DNA of 64,000 nucleotides from DAOUJI01 sp965237875. Lineage in GTDB: Bacteria > Chloroflexota > Dehalococcoidia > Lucifugimonadales > JAGWBF01. The notes below the pieces were generated by a model, which was not told the DNA's origin, ran no database searches, and saw nothing but the letters and a program-made list of their open reading frames with translations. Each line of letters opens with the position of its first letter. The first letter of the stretch is position 1. Positions 35,103 through 45,221 of the stretch are shown here, piece by piece. Made by a program: the position numbers and the translations under genes. The stretch lies in assembly GCA_965237875.1 (NCBI GenBank), contig CBDEGP010000002.1, positions 1,240,001 to 1,304,000 on the forward strand, written 5' to 3'.

Positions 35103-36023
35103 CTACCCCCTGTAGTTCCGCCGAAGCTCGGACACATACCGCCTCCCGAGGCCATCCCCGTTGTCTGCCAGCCAGTCGCCTAGCCTCGTCGTGCCCGTCG
35201 GCGGTTCGTCCGATGTCAGCAGGCCATCCATGAGACCGACAACCTCGTCGCGGGTGAGCGCCATGTCACGCATCAGCAGGCCGACCAGCCCGGTCAAGGC
35301 CAGACCCACGCGCGGAGGCGTGTGCGGGAACCATCTTCGGACGCCCATTGAGGAGGCCAGCAGACGAAGCAGGGCCTCGAAGGACAAGGTGTCCGGCCCG
35401 GCAGCGTCGGCCACGGAGCTCTCGCTCAGAGAGCCGGCTTCCACCGCCTGGGCCGCAAGGTCTTCGACGTAGATAGGCTGGACCGGATAGTCACCGCTCC
35501 CGTAGACGGGGAAGACGGGGAAGCGCCGCAGCGCCCAGGCCATGTTGTTGAGCAGCAGGTCGCCGACCCCGAAGACCAGTGTCGGTCTGATGATGGCGTA
35601 GGGGACTCCGAGGCCCTTCAGCATATCCTCCACCTGGGCCTTGCCTCTGAAGTAGGGCAGCCCGGACCCGGAGGAGACGTTCGTAACCGAGAAGTGGACT
35701 ATCCTGCCGACGCCAGCCCTCTTGGCGGCCTCGAACAGCGTCCTCGTGTTCTCGACCGCGAGGTCGAAGGTGATCCGGCCATGGGCGTACCGAATCCAAT
35801 AGGTGTTGTAGAAGACGCCCGCTCCCTGCATCGAACGGCGCAGTCCATCGGGGTCCGAGAAGTCCAGGGGGGCCACCTCCACCCGGCCGCCGAAGGGGTC
35901 CTCCGCATCCGGGCTGCGGGTCAGTGTCCTGACGCGGGCGCCCTGGTCAAGTAGATGCCGGGTCACATACCTTCCCGTATAGCTGAAGGCGCCGGTGACG
36001 ACGGCAAGGTTGGGGTGCGGCAT
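35103..36023 (-). CDS. NAD(P)-binding epimerase/reductase-like protein (extended SDR, NmrA/NDUFA9 type)
   Basis: A 306-aa Rossmann-fold protein. The nucleotide-binding motif AVVTGAFSYTGRYVTRHLL sits at residues 8-26, followed by LTRSPDAEDPFGGRV (NADP-preferring Arg after strand 2). HFSVTNVSS and the AIIRPTLVFGVGD segment are typical of atypical extended SDRs such as NmrA-like and NDUFA9-like proteins. The usual YxxxK is replaced by YFRGKAQVE (Tyr and Lys four apart), so catalysis is possible. The substrate is unknown; it is outside the island and transcribed toward it. Confidence 0.83.
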   Translation of the reverse strand: MPHPNLAVVTGAFSYTGRYVTRHLLDQGARVRTLTRSPDAEDPFGGRVEVAPLDFSDPDGLRRSMQGAGVFYNTYWIRYAHGRITFDLAVENTRTLFEAAKRAGVGRIVHFSVTNVSSGSGLPYFRGKAQVEDMLKGLGVPYAIIRPTLVFGVGDLLLNNMAWALRRFPVFPVYGSGDYPVQPIYVEDLAAQAVEAGSLSESSVADAAGPDTLSFEALLRLLASSMGVRRWFPHTPPRVGLALTGLVGLLMRDMALTRDEVVGLMDGLLTSDEPPTGTTRLGDWLADNGDGLGRRYVSELRRNYRG

Positions 36024-36223
36024 CCTATTTCACTCCTCATCTCCCCATTGGAGGTGGGCCAACAGCGGTTCAAGCAAGTTGCCGGCGCTCCAATTGTTTC
36101 TGGCTCTTGGCTCTCGCCATGATGTACCCGGGACTCCCCTTGTCCTCGCCGAGCTTGTGGCGGCGGTTCCTCACCATGGCGCGCACCGGCCCCGCGAGAT
36201 TCCTTCGTAAGCCGCCCGCGTGG

Positions 36224-36877
36224 TCAGTCATCCAACAGCCCGTTCCGCACGGCCCACACCACGACCTCCTGCTTCGAGGCAACGCCCAGCTTCACCTGAA
36301 TGGTGTAGATGGCGTTTCGGATGGTAACCACCTTGACTTCCCTTGCCTCCGCAATCGCGACGTATGACATGCCCCGGCAGAACGACACAAGTATCTCCTT
36401 CTCCCTCTGGGTCAGGTCGACCTCCTCCTTCGACTTCCCCCTGCTCCGCATCCTGTCGAAGACCCGCCTCACCACTTCGGTCGGCAGACGGCCCTCGCCC
36501 GCAGCCGCGCCCTTCATCATGCCCAGGACCTGGTCCATCCCGGCCACCTTCTGAAGGTAGCCGGTTGCACCGGCGGCCACCGCCTCTATCACGGCGTTCG
36601 CCTCCGTCGAGGCGGTCAGCATGATCACCCGTGTGTCGGGCAGAGACTCCATGATCTCCCGGCACGCCTCCACGCCGTCCTTCTTGGGCATCATGACGTC
36701 CATGACGATCAGGTCGGGCGACAGCTCGGAGGCCGCCTTCACCGCCTCCACTCCGTCCCTGGCCTGGCCCACCACCTCAAACTCCTCAGACCGCTCCAGA
36801 ATCACCTGAAGACCTTCCCGCGTGACCGCATGGTCGTCGGCGAGCAGCACCCTTATGCGACGAGACTCTGTTGACAA
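36224..36877 (-). CDS. LuxR/NarL-family response regulator
   Basis: A 217-aa regulator: receiver domain with Asp14-Asp15, phospho-acceptor Asp60 in LIVMDVMMP, Thr83-type switch in VIMLTAS and Lys105 in YLQKVAG. The C-terminal LuxR helix-turn-helix reads LTQREKEILVSFCRGMSYVA and then VVTIRNAIYTIQVKLGV. Translation starts at TTG (36877) behind AGGAGGG, which lies inside the end of the kinase gene, so the two are coupled. It is phosphorylated by the adjacent kinase and activates unknown promoters. Confidence 0.92.
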   Translation of the reverse strand: MSTESRRIRVLLADDHAVTREGLQVILERSEEFEVVGQARDGVEAVKAASELSPDLIVMDVMMPKKDGVEACREIMESLPDTRVIMLTASTEANAVIEAVAAGATGYLQKVAGMDQVLGMMKGAAAGEGRLPTEVVRRVFDRMRSRGKSKEEVDLTQREKEILVSFCRGMSYVAIAEAREVKVVTIRNAIYTIQVKLGVASKQEVVVWAVRNGLLDD

Positions 36878-36878
36878 C

Positions 36879-38102
36879 CTATCCCTCCTGTTCTCCGCGA
36901 GCCAACGGCATCACGCAGGTCACGCTCGCGCCCCCGACCGAACCCCTGGGTTCGACGATAAGCCGTCCGCCCAGACGCCCGGCGTCCGTCCGCATGTTTG
37001 CGAAGCCGTGGCCCCGCTCCTCGTAGTCGTCGGGAAGTCCCACCCCGTCGTCCGACACCGACAGCCTGAGCTCATCCCGTCCGAAGTCGAGCTCGACCAG
37101 CACCCGGCTCGCCCCAGCATGGCGAAAGGCGTTGGCGAGGGCGTTGTGGGCTATGGTGAACAACTGACTCTTGGCCTCAATCGAAAGCGGCGGCTCCACC
37201 CCGTTCTGAGCCAGCTCCGCCGACACCGACGTTATGGTTCTGAACGTCGCAACGTGCGAGTCCAGGGTCCAGCCCAACTCACTGCCTTCGAATATGCGGC
37301 CCATGTCTATCGGGTGTCTCAACTGCCAGACGGCGGTCTTGGAAAGCCGTGAGGTCGCGTCCAGCCTGGCGGCGAGTTCCTCGTTCGAGTCTCCAGCAAC
37401 CTGTTTGGCCGCGTCTATCCCCAGGCCGATCATGAAGGCGGTCTGGGCGGCCGTATCGTGAATGGCCTGGGAGAGCTCAATCCGCTCCCGTTGGAGCTCC
37501 CGCTCCCGCTCTAGCGCTGCCTGCCTCCTGGCACGTTCGAATCGGACGACAAGACTGACGCACAGCACAAGCGCGTACATCACCGCCAACCTGGCCAGCA
37601 GCACTTTCTCATCGCCCGCAACGTAGTCGAGTCCGAGGCCGACCGTCAAACATACGATGGTATAGACGGCGGCGGTCATCGTCGCCCAGGCCAACCCGAG
37701 CCACAACGACGAGAAGACAAGGACGAACAGCGCAAGGGCCGGGTAGTAGGCCAGGAAAATGAAGCCCTCGAATCCGCGCTGGAGGATGATGCCGACCGTG
37801 ATCAGGACCATGTCCATGGCGCTCGAGAGGAGCAACCAGCGCCATGAAACCGACCTGTTCGTCAGGAGCCGGTAGTGGACCAGGCCATTGAGCGCCGCCC
37901 ACGGCACAAGCAGGAAGAGGTATTCGGGGTGCCCCTCGTAATACCAGAAGCCCGGCCTGTAGACAAACTGGATCACTGTGACAAGCCAGATGAACCAGCG
38001 ACCCCAGACCGAGACTCCTGCGGCGTACCGAACTACGTCCGGGTCGGACAGGAGGGTTGATGGAAACCGTTTCGCTATGGCTCCTATCCCAGCCGTCAAC
38101 AA
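36879..38102 (-). CDS. Membrane sensor histidine kinase (HisKA_3 type)
   Basis: A 407-aa kinase with about six hydrophobic helices between residues 30 and 185, a linker coiled coil rich in Arg/Glu, and the HisKA_3 dimerisation helix ELSQAIHDTAAQTAF with phospho-acceptor His215. The ATPase domain has AHNALANAFRHAGAS (N box), VSDDGVGLP (G1) and GHGFANMRTDAGRLGG (G2). This is the DesK/NarX-like class paired with LuxR-type regulators. The start is probably TTG at 38102 behind AGGAG. The signal is not evident; a multi-span membrane sensor of envelope or lipid state is one possibility. Confidence 0.9.
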   Translation of the reverse strand: MLTAGIGAIAKRFPSTLLSDPDVVRYAAGVSVWGRWFIWLVTVIQFVYRPGFWYYEGHPEYLFLLVPWAALNGLVHYRLLTNRSVSWRWLLLSSAMDMVLITVGIILQRGFEGFIFLAYYPALALFVLVFSSLWLGLAWATMTAAVYTIVCLTVGLGLDYVAGDEKVLLARLAVMYALVLCVSLVVRFERARRQAALERERELQRERIELSQAIHDTAAQTAFMIGLGIDAAKQVAGDSNEELAARLDATSRLSKTAVWQLRHPIDMGRIFEGSELGWTLDSHVATFRTITSVSAELAQNGVEPPLSIEAKSQLFTIAHNALANAFRHAGASRVLVELDFGRDELRLSVSDDGVGLPDDYEERGHGFANMRTDAGRLGGRLIVEPRGSVGGASVTCVMPLARGEQEG

Positions 38103-38972
38103 GTTCAGGCTCCTATTCCAATACCCAAACTAACCCCCCTGGCGCCAAGCGACGCCGGAGCCCGGTCAGATGACACCGGACCGCCGGCGGACCTGTCGAA
38201 GCAACCTCGTACCGGCCTTCCCCCGGCCTTTGCGGGAGGGATAGCGGCGCATACAGGAGATAACGCTCCGGCCAACCCGGAGGCTGGTGCGCCAGCTGCG
38301 CAGGACTGAAGGCGACCACGGACCGGTGCGTCCGGACCAGTATGGGCGCGACGTATCTCAGCCCGCCAGCGGCTGGAGGCTGCCCTGATTGGATGAAGGC
38401 CCCGGCTCTGGCGAGGCGTCTGAGACATCTCCTCTCCGGTATGCGCGTGAGACCATGCAGTGTTTGGTGGTCACGGCGGTCTGTAGATGAGTACTAATCT
38501 AGAGATGACTACTAATCTAGCCACTTTCGTTTATACCGGCAAGAGCGAAAAGTTGCAGAAACACCCTCTCGAAATTACTTCGCCAAGAGTGTGATCTGGC
38601 ACTTACCAAATCGATGAAGAGGCTCTACTGTTTTCATGGGCCAATGCGTAAGAAGAATCAAAGTATGAGCGGAGTCACAGGTCGCGGCTCTACCTGCGAA
38701 CAGCGGATGAGGTTGTAGGCGCCGCTCATCCCGAACGTGCGAAGGAGGCATTCGTATGGCGCTCGACAGACCGGTCCATGCACCTGAGAGGGCGAAGGGA
38801 ACGACGGCCGCTGCTGCCGCTGCGCCGGGGACTTCCGCCCACGGCGGACTAGCACAGATGTCCCCCCCCCCCCCGATTTTCCGGCTCCCGTAACCCTCCT
38901 AACCCCGCCGACTGACCTCCACGCTGCGAACATCCTCCGGATTCTCGTGCTGCGAAGGCGAGATGATAGGGC
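38103..38972. other. Long intergenic region upstream of the giant adhesin
   Basis: About 870 bp between the divergent kinase and the giant secreted-protein gene. It contains a pair of direct repeats TACTAATCTAG at 38492-38502 and 38510-38520 (18-bp spacing, on nearly the same helix face), a candidate operator. A 13-C tract lies at 38862-38874. No gene is supported. Confidence 0.55.
38862..38874 (+). repeat. Homopolymeric C tract, 13 nt
   Basis: Thirteen consecutive C residues lie 98 bp before the start codon of the giant secreted protein. Tracts of this length slip during replication. Placed between promoter and start, it could vary expression of a surface protein. It is also a place where assemblies make length errors. 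Confidence 0.85.
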
Positions 38973-41900
38973 ATGACCTCATCCAACCAGGCCATGCTCA
39001 ACCCACAGCTTCGCAAGGGCGAAGCTCTTTCCCGCTGGTCTAACAAGCGTTCGATTCCGTTGACTTCCATCAGCGTACTAACGCTGTTGGGCCTAGTCCT
39101 GTTGCTCACTCTCGGAGACACGGGTTCGGCGGCGTCCGAGGCCGCAGCGTCGAGCACCCCTCGCAATCTCAACGTTTCCCCCGGTGCAGGTGGAGAACTC
39201 GTATCGTCCTGGGAAGCGCCTGCCAGCGACGGCGATTCGGAGGTTGCCGCGTACAAGGTGCAGTGGAAGAAAGCTGCCGATAGTTGGGACGCTTTGGCGG
39301 AATCCACAGCCGCACCCGGCCCAGCGCAAGAGGCGGTTCCCAGACCCGTCAGCGCCCAATTCGTCGGCCCAAAGGACGACTCCGACGAGGGTGAGGTCTA
39401 CACCTGGCACGACGGCGACAGGATCATGCGCCTCCGGCTTTTGCCTGGCACTGCGCAACAGAACCCAACCGGGCCAGCGACGGCAAAGGGCGCTGTGAGT
39501 CAGCAGCAGGTCGGTAGCGACCCCGGACCCATCTTCCGACCGGAAGGCGGGGGCGAGTTGATGACCCTGCCCGGCGGCGTCCTGCTGGTGCTCGACTCCT
39601 CCTGGACCGCCTCGGACTCCGACGGCTTCTTCTCCCGCAACGGCATCGAGCAGGACAGAGTGGCGGCGTTGGATTTTACGGAGAACGCCTACTTGGTGGA
39701 GACCGATCCCGGATTCCCGTCCCTCCGGTTGGCAAACGCCCTGGCCGTCCAGGAAGGTGTCGAAATATCCAGCCCCAACTGGAAGCTCGAACTAGCTGCT
39801 GTCCAGAGTCCTCCCCAGGCCAATCCAGGCGACTCCCTCGCGACGGCCCTCGACCTGCCGCCGAATACCAGGATGAACGCCACGCTGTCCGAGCCGGGGG
39901 ACGTGCACTTCTACAAGGTGGAACTGACCGAGTCCATATTGGTTTCAATAACCGACGTTGACTCGAACAACGTCCGCCACAGCCCGAGGGTCGAGTTCAC
40001 GTTGCTGGACAGTGGCGGCGTAGAGCTACCCGGAAAAACCGCCGAAAAGACGCTGGGACTCAAACGGCTTGCGGCCGGTGTCTACTACGTCAAGGTGGCA
40101 CCCCTCCCCATCGGGTTCTTCCTTACCAGCGCAGAGCAATACAGCATTGAGGTCACGACCATACCGGACCACGCCGACACTTCCGAATCGGCAACGGCCC
40201 TGACCGTGAGCCCGTCACTGGAGGACATGAACCTCGAATACGAGGCGCACGGGGACTTCCACGCTGCCGAGGACGTGGATTTCTTCAAGGTCGCCCTGTC
40301 TGCCGAAACCCAATTCGTGATTGGGGTTGACTTGGCCAGCACATTTGCCGACCCGGACTATGGAGACCTGACACCCGTCAGTGTTGACGCCTTCGACGAT
40401 GCGGGCAACCGGTTGCATCCGCCCATCCCGGGGGTGGCGGAAGACGGACACCGCTCATACAGCCTGGATGCGGGCACTTACTACTTCAGGCTGTCGCCAT
40501 ATGCTGGGGCCTGGGAAGCCGGCGAGCACACGTACTACCGGGTCTTCCTCTTCGAGGACACGCAATACATTGAGTTCACGGAAGCCTGCGCGGAAATCGA
40601 GACCTCTTACGACGACCCATTGCTGGGCTGCCAGGAGCATCTGATCAGCTCCGAAGCCGGGGGATTCGACATCAACGTCGAACAGGTTTGGGCCACGAAT
40701 ACAGGAGAAGGAATCAACGTCGCCGTCATTGATAGGGATGTAGACGGCGACCATGAAGACCTGCGGGCCAATAACAGCGAGACCCTGAGCTATGACTACA
40801 CCAATGGCAAGCTGGTCAATCCCCGCGTCTACCACGGCACGTCCGTGGCCGGCATCATAGCGGCACGGGACAACGGCCTGGGAGTGCGGGGGGTAGCGCC
40901 CCGAGCAACGATAAACGCCTACAACCTATTGGAAGACCCGACTCTGGTCAACTGGACTGACGCCCTGACCCGGAACAGGGCCGTCACCGCCGTATCCAAC
41001 AACAGCTACGGATTGCTCAGCTATGCCGCGCCGGTCCAGGTTTCGCAAGCCTGGGAAGCGGCCCTGGAGTCCGGCATCAGCCAGGGCTTCGGCGGCAAGG
41101 GCATATTCTACGTCTTCGCCGCTGGAAACGGGCATCGGTACGGCGACCACGTCAACCTCAGAGAATCGGTCAACTTCTACGCGCAGACCCCGGTCTGCGT
41201 CGTGGACTCGGACGGGGAAAGGCTCTCCTACTCGGAGACAGGCTACGCCCTCTGGATATGCGCCCCGCTGGCAAGAATGACTACCGAGGACCGGAACCGG
41301 TACCGGGACGACTTTAACGGCACATCCTCGGCGGCGCCCGTGGTATCGGGTGTCGCCGCCCTGGTGCGCAGCGCGAATCCGAACCTGACCTGGCGCGACG
41401 TGAAACTAATCCTGGCGGCGTCGGCGAGAAAGACCGACCCGTCGAACTCCCTGTGGGAGGAAGGCGCACTGCGCTACGGCTCAGCAACCGACCGGTACTC
41501 CTACAACCCTGAGTACGGCTTTGGCCTGGTTGACGCCAAGGCCGCCGTGGACCTGGCCAAGTCCTGGGTGAACCTTCCGGTCATGGAATCGGTCAGCACG
41601 GAATCGGAGTATATGGAGGCGCAGCAGGTCGCCGACCCTGCCGACGGTCCAGGCCCCATCCAGTTTGTCAGCCAGTTGACCCTCGGCTCCGATGTGGGCT
41701 TCACCGAGTTCGTCGAGGTCCACATCGACATGCTCCATCGGGGGTTCAGAGACCTGGAGATAGAAATCAGGTCCCCGACGGGAACCGTCTCAAAGCTCGC
41801 CGTGCCTAACGAGCGCCGACGTCACGGGTCAAGCAGAATCAGGTTCACCTGGCTTAACGGTAACTTCCGCTTCGGGTCGGCCCGCCATCTGGGTGAAGAC

Positions 41901-44900
41901 CCCACGGGCGTATGGACGCTGCGCGTGAACGACAGCATTGCAGGGTTGGGTGGATTCATCCGGGGATGGAGCATCAAGGTGTACGGGCATGGAGACGGGG
42001 CGGCCGGCTCGCCTTTGCCCAACAGCCCGGCGACCGGAGCGCCCGCCATAAGCGGCACGTTGCAGGTCGGCGAGACTCTGAGCGCGGACCTGTTGGGCAT
42101 CGGAGACTGGGACGGCCTGAGCGCTGCCACCTTCAGCTACCAGTGGATTCGCAACGACGGGAGCACGGACACGGACATTCAGGACGCGAGGGACTCGACC
42201 TACACTCTGGGGGCCGACGACGAGGGCAAGTCCATCAAGGTGAAGGTGACCTTCACCGACGACGCCGGCAACCAGGAGACTCTGACCAGCGCGGCCACGT
42301 CAGCGGTTGCGGGTCCCCCTGTGCCTGAAATCCCGGCTAATGCGCCGGAGGTACTGAGCGCGCCGGATACACCCATTCCGTCCGCCCAGACCGCGGTGCA
42401 CAACGGCACGGTTGTCCTGGACTGGAGTGACGTTCCGGGAGCGGCCTCGTATGAGGTGCAACTCTGGAGAAGTACGTGGTTTGACGTGCCGGGAAACGGA
42501 ATCGAAATCACTTTCTGGGGTCCCGGAGCGATAGTCCACGGCCTGGACCGCGAATTCCTCTATTACTTCCGGGTTCGCGCCCACAATGCCTTGGGGTCGT
42601 CGGATTGGTCGGCACCCTTCTTTATACCCGCAACTGACGCAGCCCTCGGTAGCTTCGACGATGTACCGGAACCTGCCAACTCGGCAGCGACGGGCGCACC
42701 GACCATCAGCCGAGCAGCGCCGGAGCAATATATCCTTGCCGCGTCCGTTTTGGACATTGAGGACGAAAACGGTCTGGACCGGGTGAGGTTCCATTACCAG
42801 TGGATTTCGAGCGATGGCACCATCGACAGGATCATCGAGGGCGCGACGGACGCCACCTATCTCCCCCGGGGCGACGACTGGGACAGCAGCATCAAGGTGC
42901 GGTTGACCTTCACCGACCGGGGAGGGTACCAGGAGACGCTCACCAGCGCCGCCTTCGACGTGGCGGACCTCGATTCCACGGCCTCGGGAATCTGCGACCG
43001 TACCGATATGGTGAAACTGGCGATTCTCGACCAGCTTGCCGACATCGATGACTGCTCCCAGGTGACCGGGCCGCACCTGCGCAGCATCACGTCGCTCCAC
43101 CTGAATGATCTGGGTAGCGACGGGTTGCAGGCCGGGGACTTCCTGCACCTGCGGAACCTGAAGGTACTGGACTTGAGCAGTAACTACTCCAGCCTGACCG
43201 AGTTGCCCGACGGCGTGTTCGACAACCTCATCAACCTGGAAGAACTGAACTTGGGTTACAACGGCCTGACCGGGTTGCCCGACGGCGTGTTCGACAACCT
43301 CGTCAACCTGGAAGACCTGTACTTGCATAACAACAACCTGAACGAGTTGCCCGACGGCGTGTTCGACAACCTCGCTAACCTGGAAGACCTAAACCTGCAA
43401 AAGAACAACCTGAACGAGTTGCCCGACGGCGTGTTCGACAGCCTCATCAACCTGGAAGACCTGACATGGAGTTACAACGGCCTGACCGGGTTGCCCGACG
43501 GCGTGTTCGACAACCTCTCCGATCTAAAATTCCTGCACTTGCATAACAACAGCCTGACCGGGTTGCCCGGCGGCATATTCGACAACCTCATCAAACTGCA
43601 CATATTGCACTTGGACCAGAACCGGCTGACAGAACTGCCGGAGGGCGTGTTCGACAACCTCTCCAAATTGTGGGATCTATCTTTGAAAAACAATAATCTG
43701 AGTGAACTGCCCAACGCGTTCGGCAATCTGTCCGAACTGGGATCGCTGAATTTGGCCGGCAACCCGGGAGCGCCCTTCACCTTCACGGCGAAATTGGAGA
43801 GGACGAGCGACGCCGCCTTAGTGGTCAGGGTACCTTCGGGCGCGCCCTACCCCATATCCGTCGTCCTTCACGCGCAGGGCGGCGCGCTGTCCGCCTACAG
43901 GGTTGAGGTTCCCCTCGGCGATACCGTCAGCCAAATGGTCGACGTTACGAGAGACGGTGACGGTCCGGTCACGGTCAGCGTGGTGTTGGCCGCCTTTCGG
44001 CACTCAAAACATACTTTTTCGATCCCCCCATACACAGGAATCCAGACGAGCCTGGGCGACCCGCTGACCCTGCCCGGCGGCGTGGTCCCCAACACGGCGG
44101 CGGCGGGCCTGCCCATCATCAGGGGAACTCCGCTGTTGGGGCAGACGCTGGCTGCCGACACGTCCGCCATAACGGACGCCAACGGGCTGAGCGGCGCAAC
44201 CTTCACCTACACGTGGTGGAGAACCAGCGGCACTCTTCAAACCGTGGTGAAGTCGTCTTCCTCGGATACCACCTACAGCCTCCAGGCCGAAGACGTGGGG
44301 AAGACCGTCAGCGTGGTTGTGACCTTCGCCGACGACGCAGGCTATGGGGAGAGCCTGACCAGCGCTTCGACCGAGGCGGTGGTCGGGGCGAACTCTCCGG
44401 ACAACAGCCCGGCGACAGGTCTGCCTGCCATCAGCGGGAAGGTGCAGGTGGACGAGACGCTGACGGCGGACGCGTCGGGCATCGCCGACGCCGACGGCCT
44501 GGACAACGCCGTGTTCAGCTACCAATGGATTCAGAACGGCGGAAACACGGACACGGACATTGAGGGCGCGGTGAGAGCCAGCTACCGGCTAGGCGCAGAC
44601 GACCTTGGAAAAACTATCAAGGTACGGGTGACTTTCATAGACGACGCGCGCAACGGGGAGACGGTAATCAGCGCCGCAACGGAGTCGGTGGCGGCGAAGG
44701 CCAACAGTCCCGCAACCGGAGGGCCGACCATTAGCGGCACTGCCGAAGTGGGAGAAACTCTAACGGCGGATACGTCGGGAATAGCCGACGCCGATGGGCT
44801 GACCAACGTGTCGTTCAAGTACCAGTGGATTTCCAGCGACGGGGGCGTCGACACGGATATCCCGGGGGCGACGGGCGACAGCCACGAACTGGATGCCGAC

Positions 44901-45206
44901 GACGAGGGCAACGCCATAAAGGTGCGGGTGACCTTCACCGACGACCGGGCGGTTGAGGAGACGCTGACCAGCGACGCAACGGCGGCGGTGCAATCCCCAG
45001 ATAACACGCCAGCCACCGGGACGGTCACCATCAGCGGCACGGCCCAAGTGGGAGAGACGCTGACGGCTGACACGTCGGGCATCGCTGACACCGACGGGCT
45101 GGACAAGGCCACCTTCAGCTACCAGTGGATTTCCAGTGACGGGAACTCGGCCACCTATATCCAGAGCGCGACCAACGCAACCTTTACGCCCCGGTATGCC
45201 GACTAG
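38973..45206 (+). CDS. Giant secreted subtilisin-like adhesin, N-terminal part (to an in-frame TAG)
   Basis: 2077 codons before a TAG at 45204. A signal peptide (LTSISVLTLLGLVLLLTLG, ~residues 29-47) precedes an FN3-like segment and two PPC domains. The S8 subtilase has Asp587 (VAVIDRDVD), His621 (HGTSVAGI) and Ser785 (NGTSSAAP). A P-domain typical of kexin-type proteases follows (LEIEIRSPTGTVSKL to GVWTLRVND). Downstream are Ig-like repeats (SGTLQVGETLSAD, FSYQWI), an FN3 domain and eight to nine LRRs of the LPDGVFDNL type at 43.1-43.8 kb, then further Ig-like repeats. It is probably cell-surface or secreted and acts in adhesion or host contact. The frame continues unchanged after the stop. 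Confidence 0.85.
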   Translation: MTSSNQAMLNPQLRKGEALSRWSNKRSIPLTSISVLTLLGLVLLLTLGDTGSAASEAAASSTPRNLNVSPGAGGELVSSWEAPASDGDSEVAAYKVQWKKAADSWDALAESTAAPGPAQEAVPRPVSAQFVGPKDDSDEGEVYTWHDGDRIMRLRLLPGTAQQNPTGPATAKGAVSQQQVGSDPGPIFRPEGGGELMTLPGGVLLVLDSSWTASDSDGFFSRNGIEQDRVAALDFTENAYLVETDPGFPSLRLANALAVQEGVEISSPNWKLELAAVQSPPQANPGDSLATALDLPPNTRMNATLSEPGDVHFYKVELTESILVSITDVDSNNVRHSPRVEFTLLDSGGVELPGKTAEKTLGLKRLAAGVYYVKVAPLPIGFFLTSAEQYSIEVTTIPDHADTSESATALTVSPSLEDMNLEYEAHGDFHAAEDVDFFKVALSAETQFVIGVDLASTFADPDYGDLTPVSVDAFDDAGNRLHPPIPGVAEDGHRSYSLDAGTYYFRLSPYAGAWEAGEHTYYRVFLFEDTQYIEFTEACAEIETSYDDPLLGCQEHLISSEAGGFDINVEQVWATNTGEGINVAVIDRDVDGDHEDLRANNSETLSYDYTNGKLVNPRVYHGTSVAGIIAARDNGLGVRGVAPRATINAYNLLEDPTLVNWTDALTRNRAVTAVSNNSYGLLSYAAPVQVSQAWEAALESGISQGFGGKGIFYVFAAGNGHRYGDHVNLRESVNFYAQTPVCVVDSDGERLSYSETGYALWICAPLARMTTEDRNRYRDDFNGTSSAAPVVSGVAALVRSANPNLTWRDVKLILAASARKTDPSNSLWEEGALRYGSATDRYSYNPEYGFGLVDAKAAVDLAKSWVNLPVMESVSTESEYMEAQQVADPADGPGPIQFVSQLTLGSDVGFTEFVEVHIDMLHRGFRDLEIEIRSPTGTVSKLAVPNERRRHGSSRIRFTWLNGNFRFGSARHLGEDPTGVWTLRVNDSIAGLGGFIRGWSIKVYGHGDGAAGSPLPNSPATGAPAISGTLQVGETLSADLLGIGDWDGLSAATFSYQWIRNDGSTDTDIQDARDSTYTLGADDEGKSIKVKVTFTDDAGNQETLTSAATSAVAGPPVPEIPANAPEVLSAPDTPIPSAQTAVHNGTVVLDWSDVPGAASYEVQLWRSTWFDVPGNGIEITFWGPGAIVHGLDREFLYYFRVRAHNALGSSDWSAPFFIPATDAALGSFDDVPEPANSAATGAPTISRAAPEQYILAASVLDIEDENGLDRVRFHYQWISSDGTIDRIIEGATDATYLPRGDDWDSSIKVRLTFTDRGGYQETLTSAAFDVADLDSTASGICDRTDMVKLAILDQLADIDDCSQVTGPHLRSITSLHLNDLGSDGLQAGDFLHLRNLKVLDLSSNYSSLTELPDGVFDNLINLEELNLGYNGLTGLPDGVFDNLVNLEDLYLHNNNLNELPDGVFDNLANLEDLNLQKNNLNELPDGVFDSLINLEDLTWSYNGLTGLPDGVFDNLSDLKFLHLHNNSLTGLPGGIFDNLIKLHILHLDQNRLTELPEGVFDNLSKLWDLSLKNNNLSELPNAFGNLSELGSLNLAGNPGAPFTFTAKLERTSDAALVVRVPSGAPYPISVVLHAQGGALSAYRVEVPLGDTVSQMVDVTRDGDGPVTVSVVLAAFRHSKHTFSIPPYTGIQTSLGDPLTLPGGVVPNTAAAGLPIIRGTPLLGQTLAADTSAITDANGLSGATFTYTWWRTSGTLQTVVKSSSSDTTYSLQAEDVGKTVSVVVTFADDAGYGESLTSASTEAVVGANSPDNSPATGLPAISGKVQVDETLTADASGIADADGLDNAVFSYQWIQNGGNTDTDIEGAVRASYRLGADDLGKTIKVRVTFIDDARNGETVISAATESVAAKANSPATGGPTISGTAEVGETLTADTSGIADADGLTNVSFKYQWISSDGGVDTDIPGATGDSHELDADDEGNAIKVRVTFTDDRAVEETLTSDATAAVQSPDNTPATGTVTISGTAQVGETLTADTSGIADTDGLDKATFSYQWISSDGNSATYIQSATNATFTPRYAD

Positions 45207-45221
45207 GGCAAGACCATCAGG

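Noticed and set aside
18149..45206. Reassignment of TAG as a sense codon
   Set aside because: greA, lysS, serS and several other intact genes end at TAG with normal lengths, so two isolated ambers are better explained by mutation or error.
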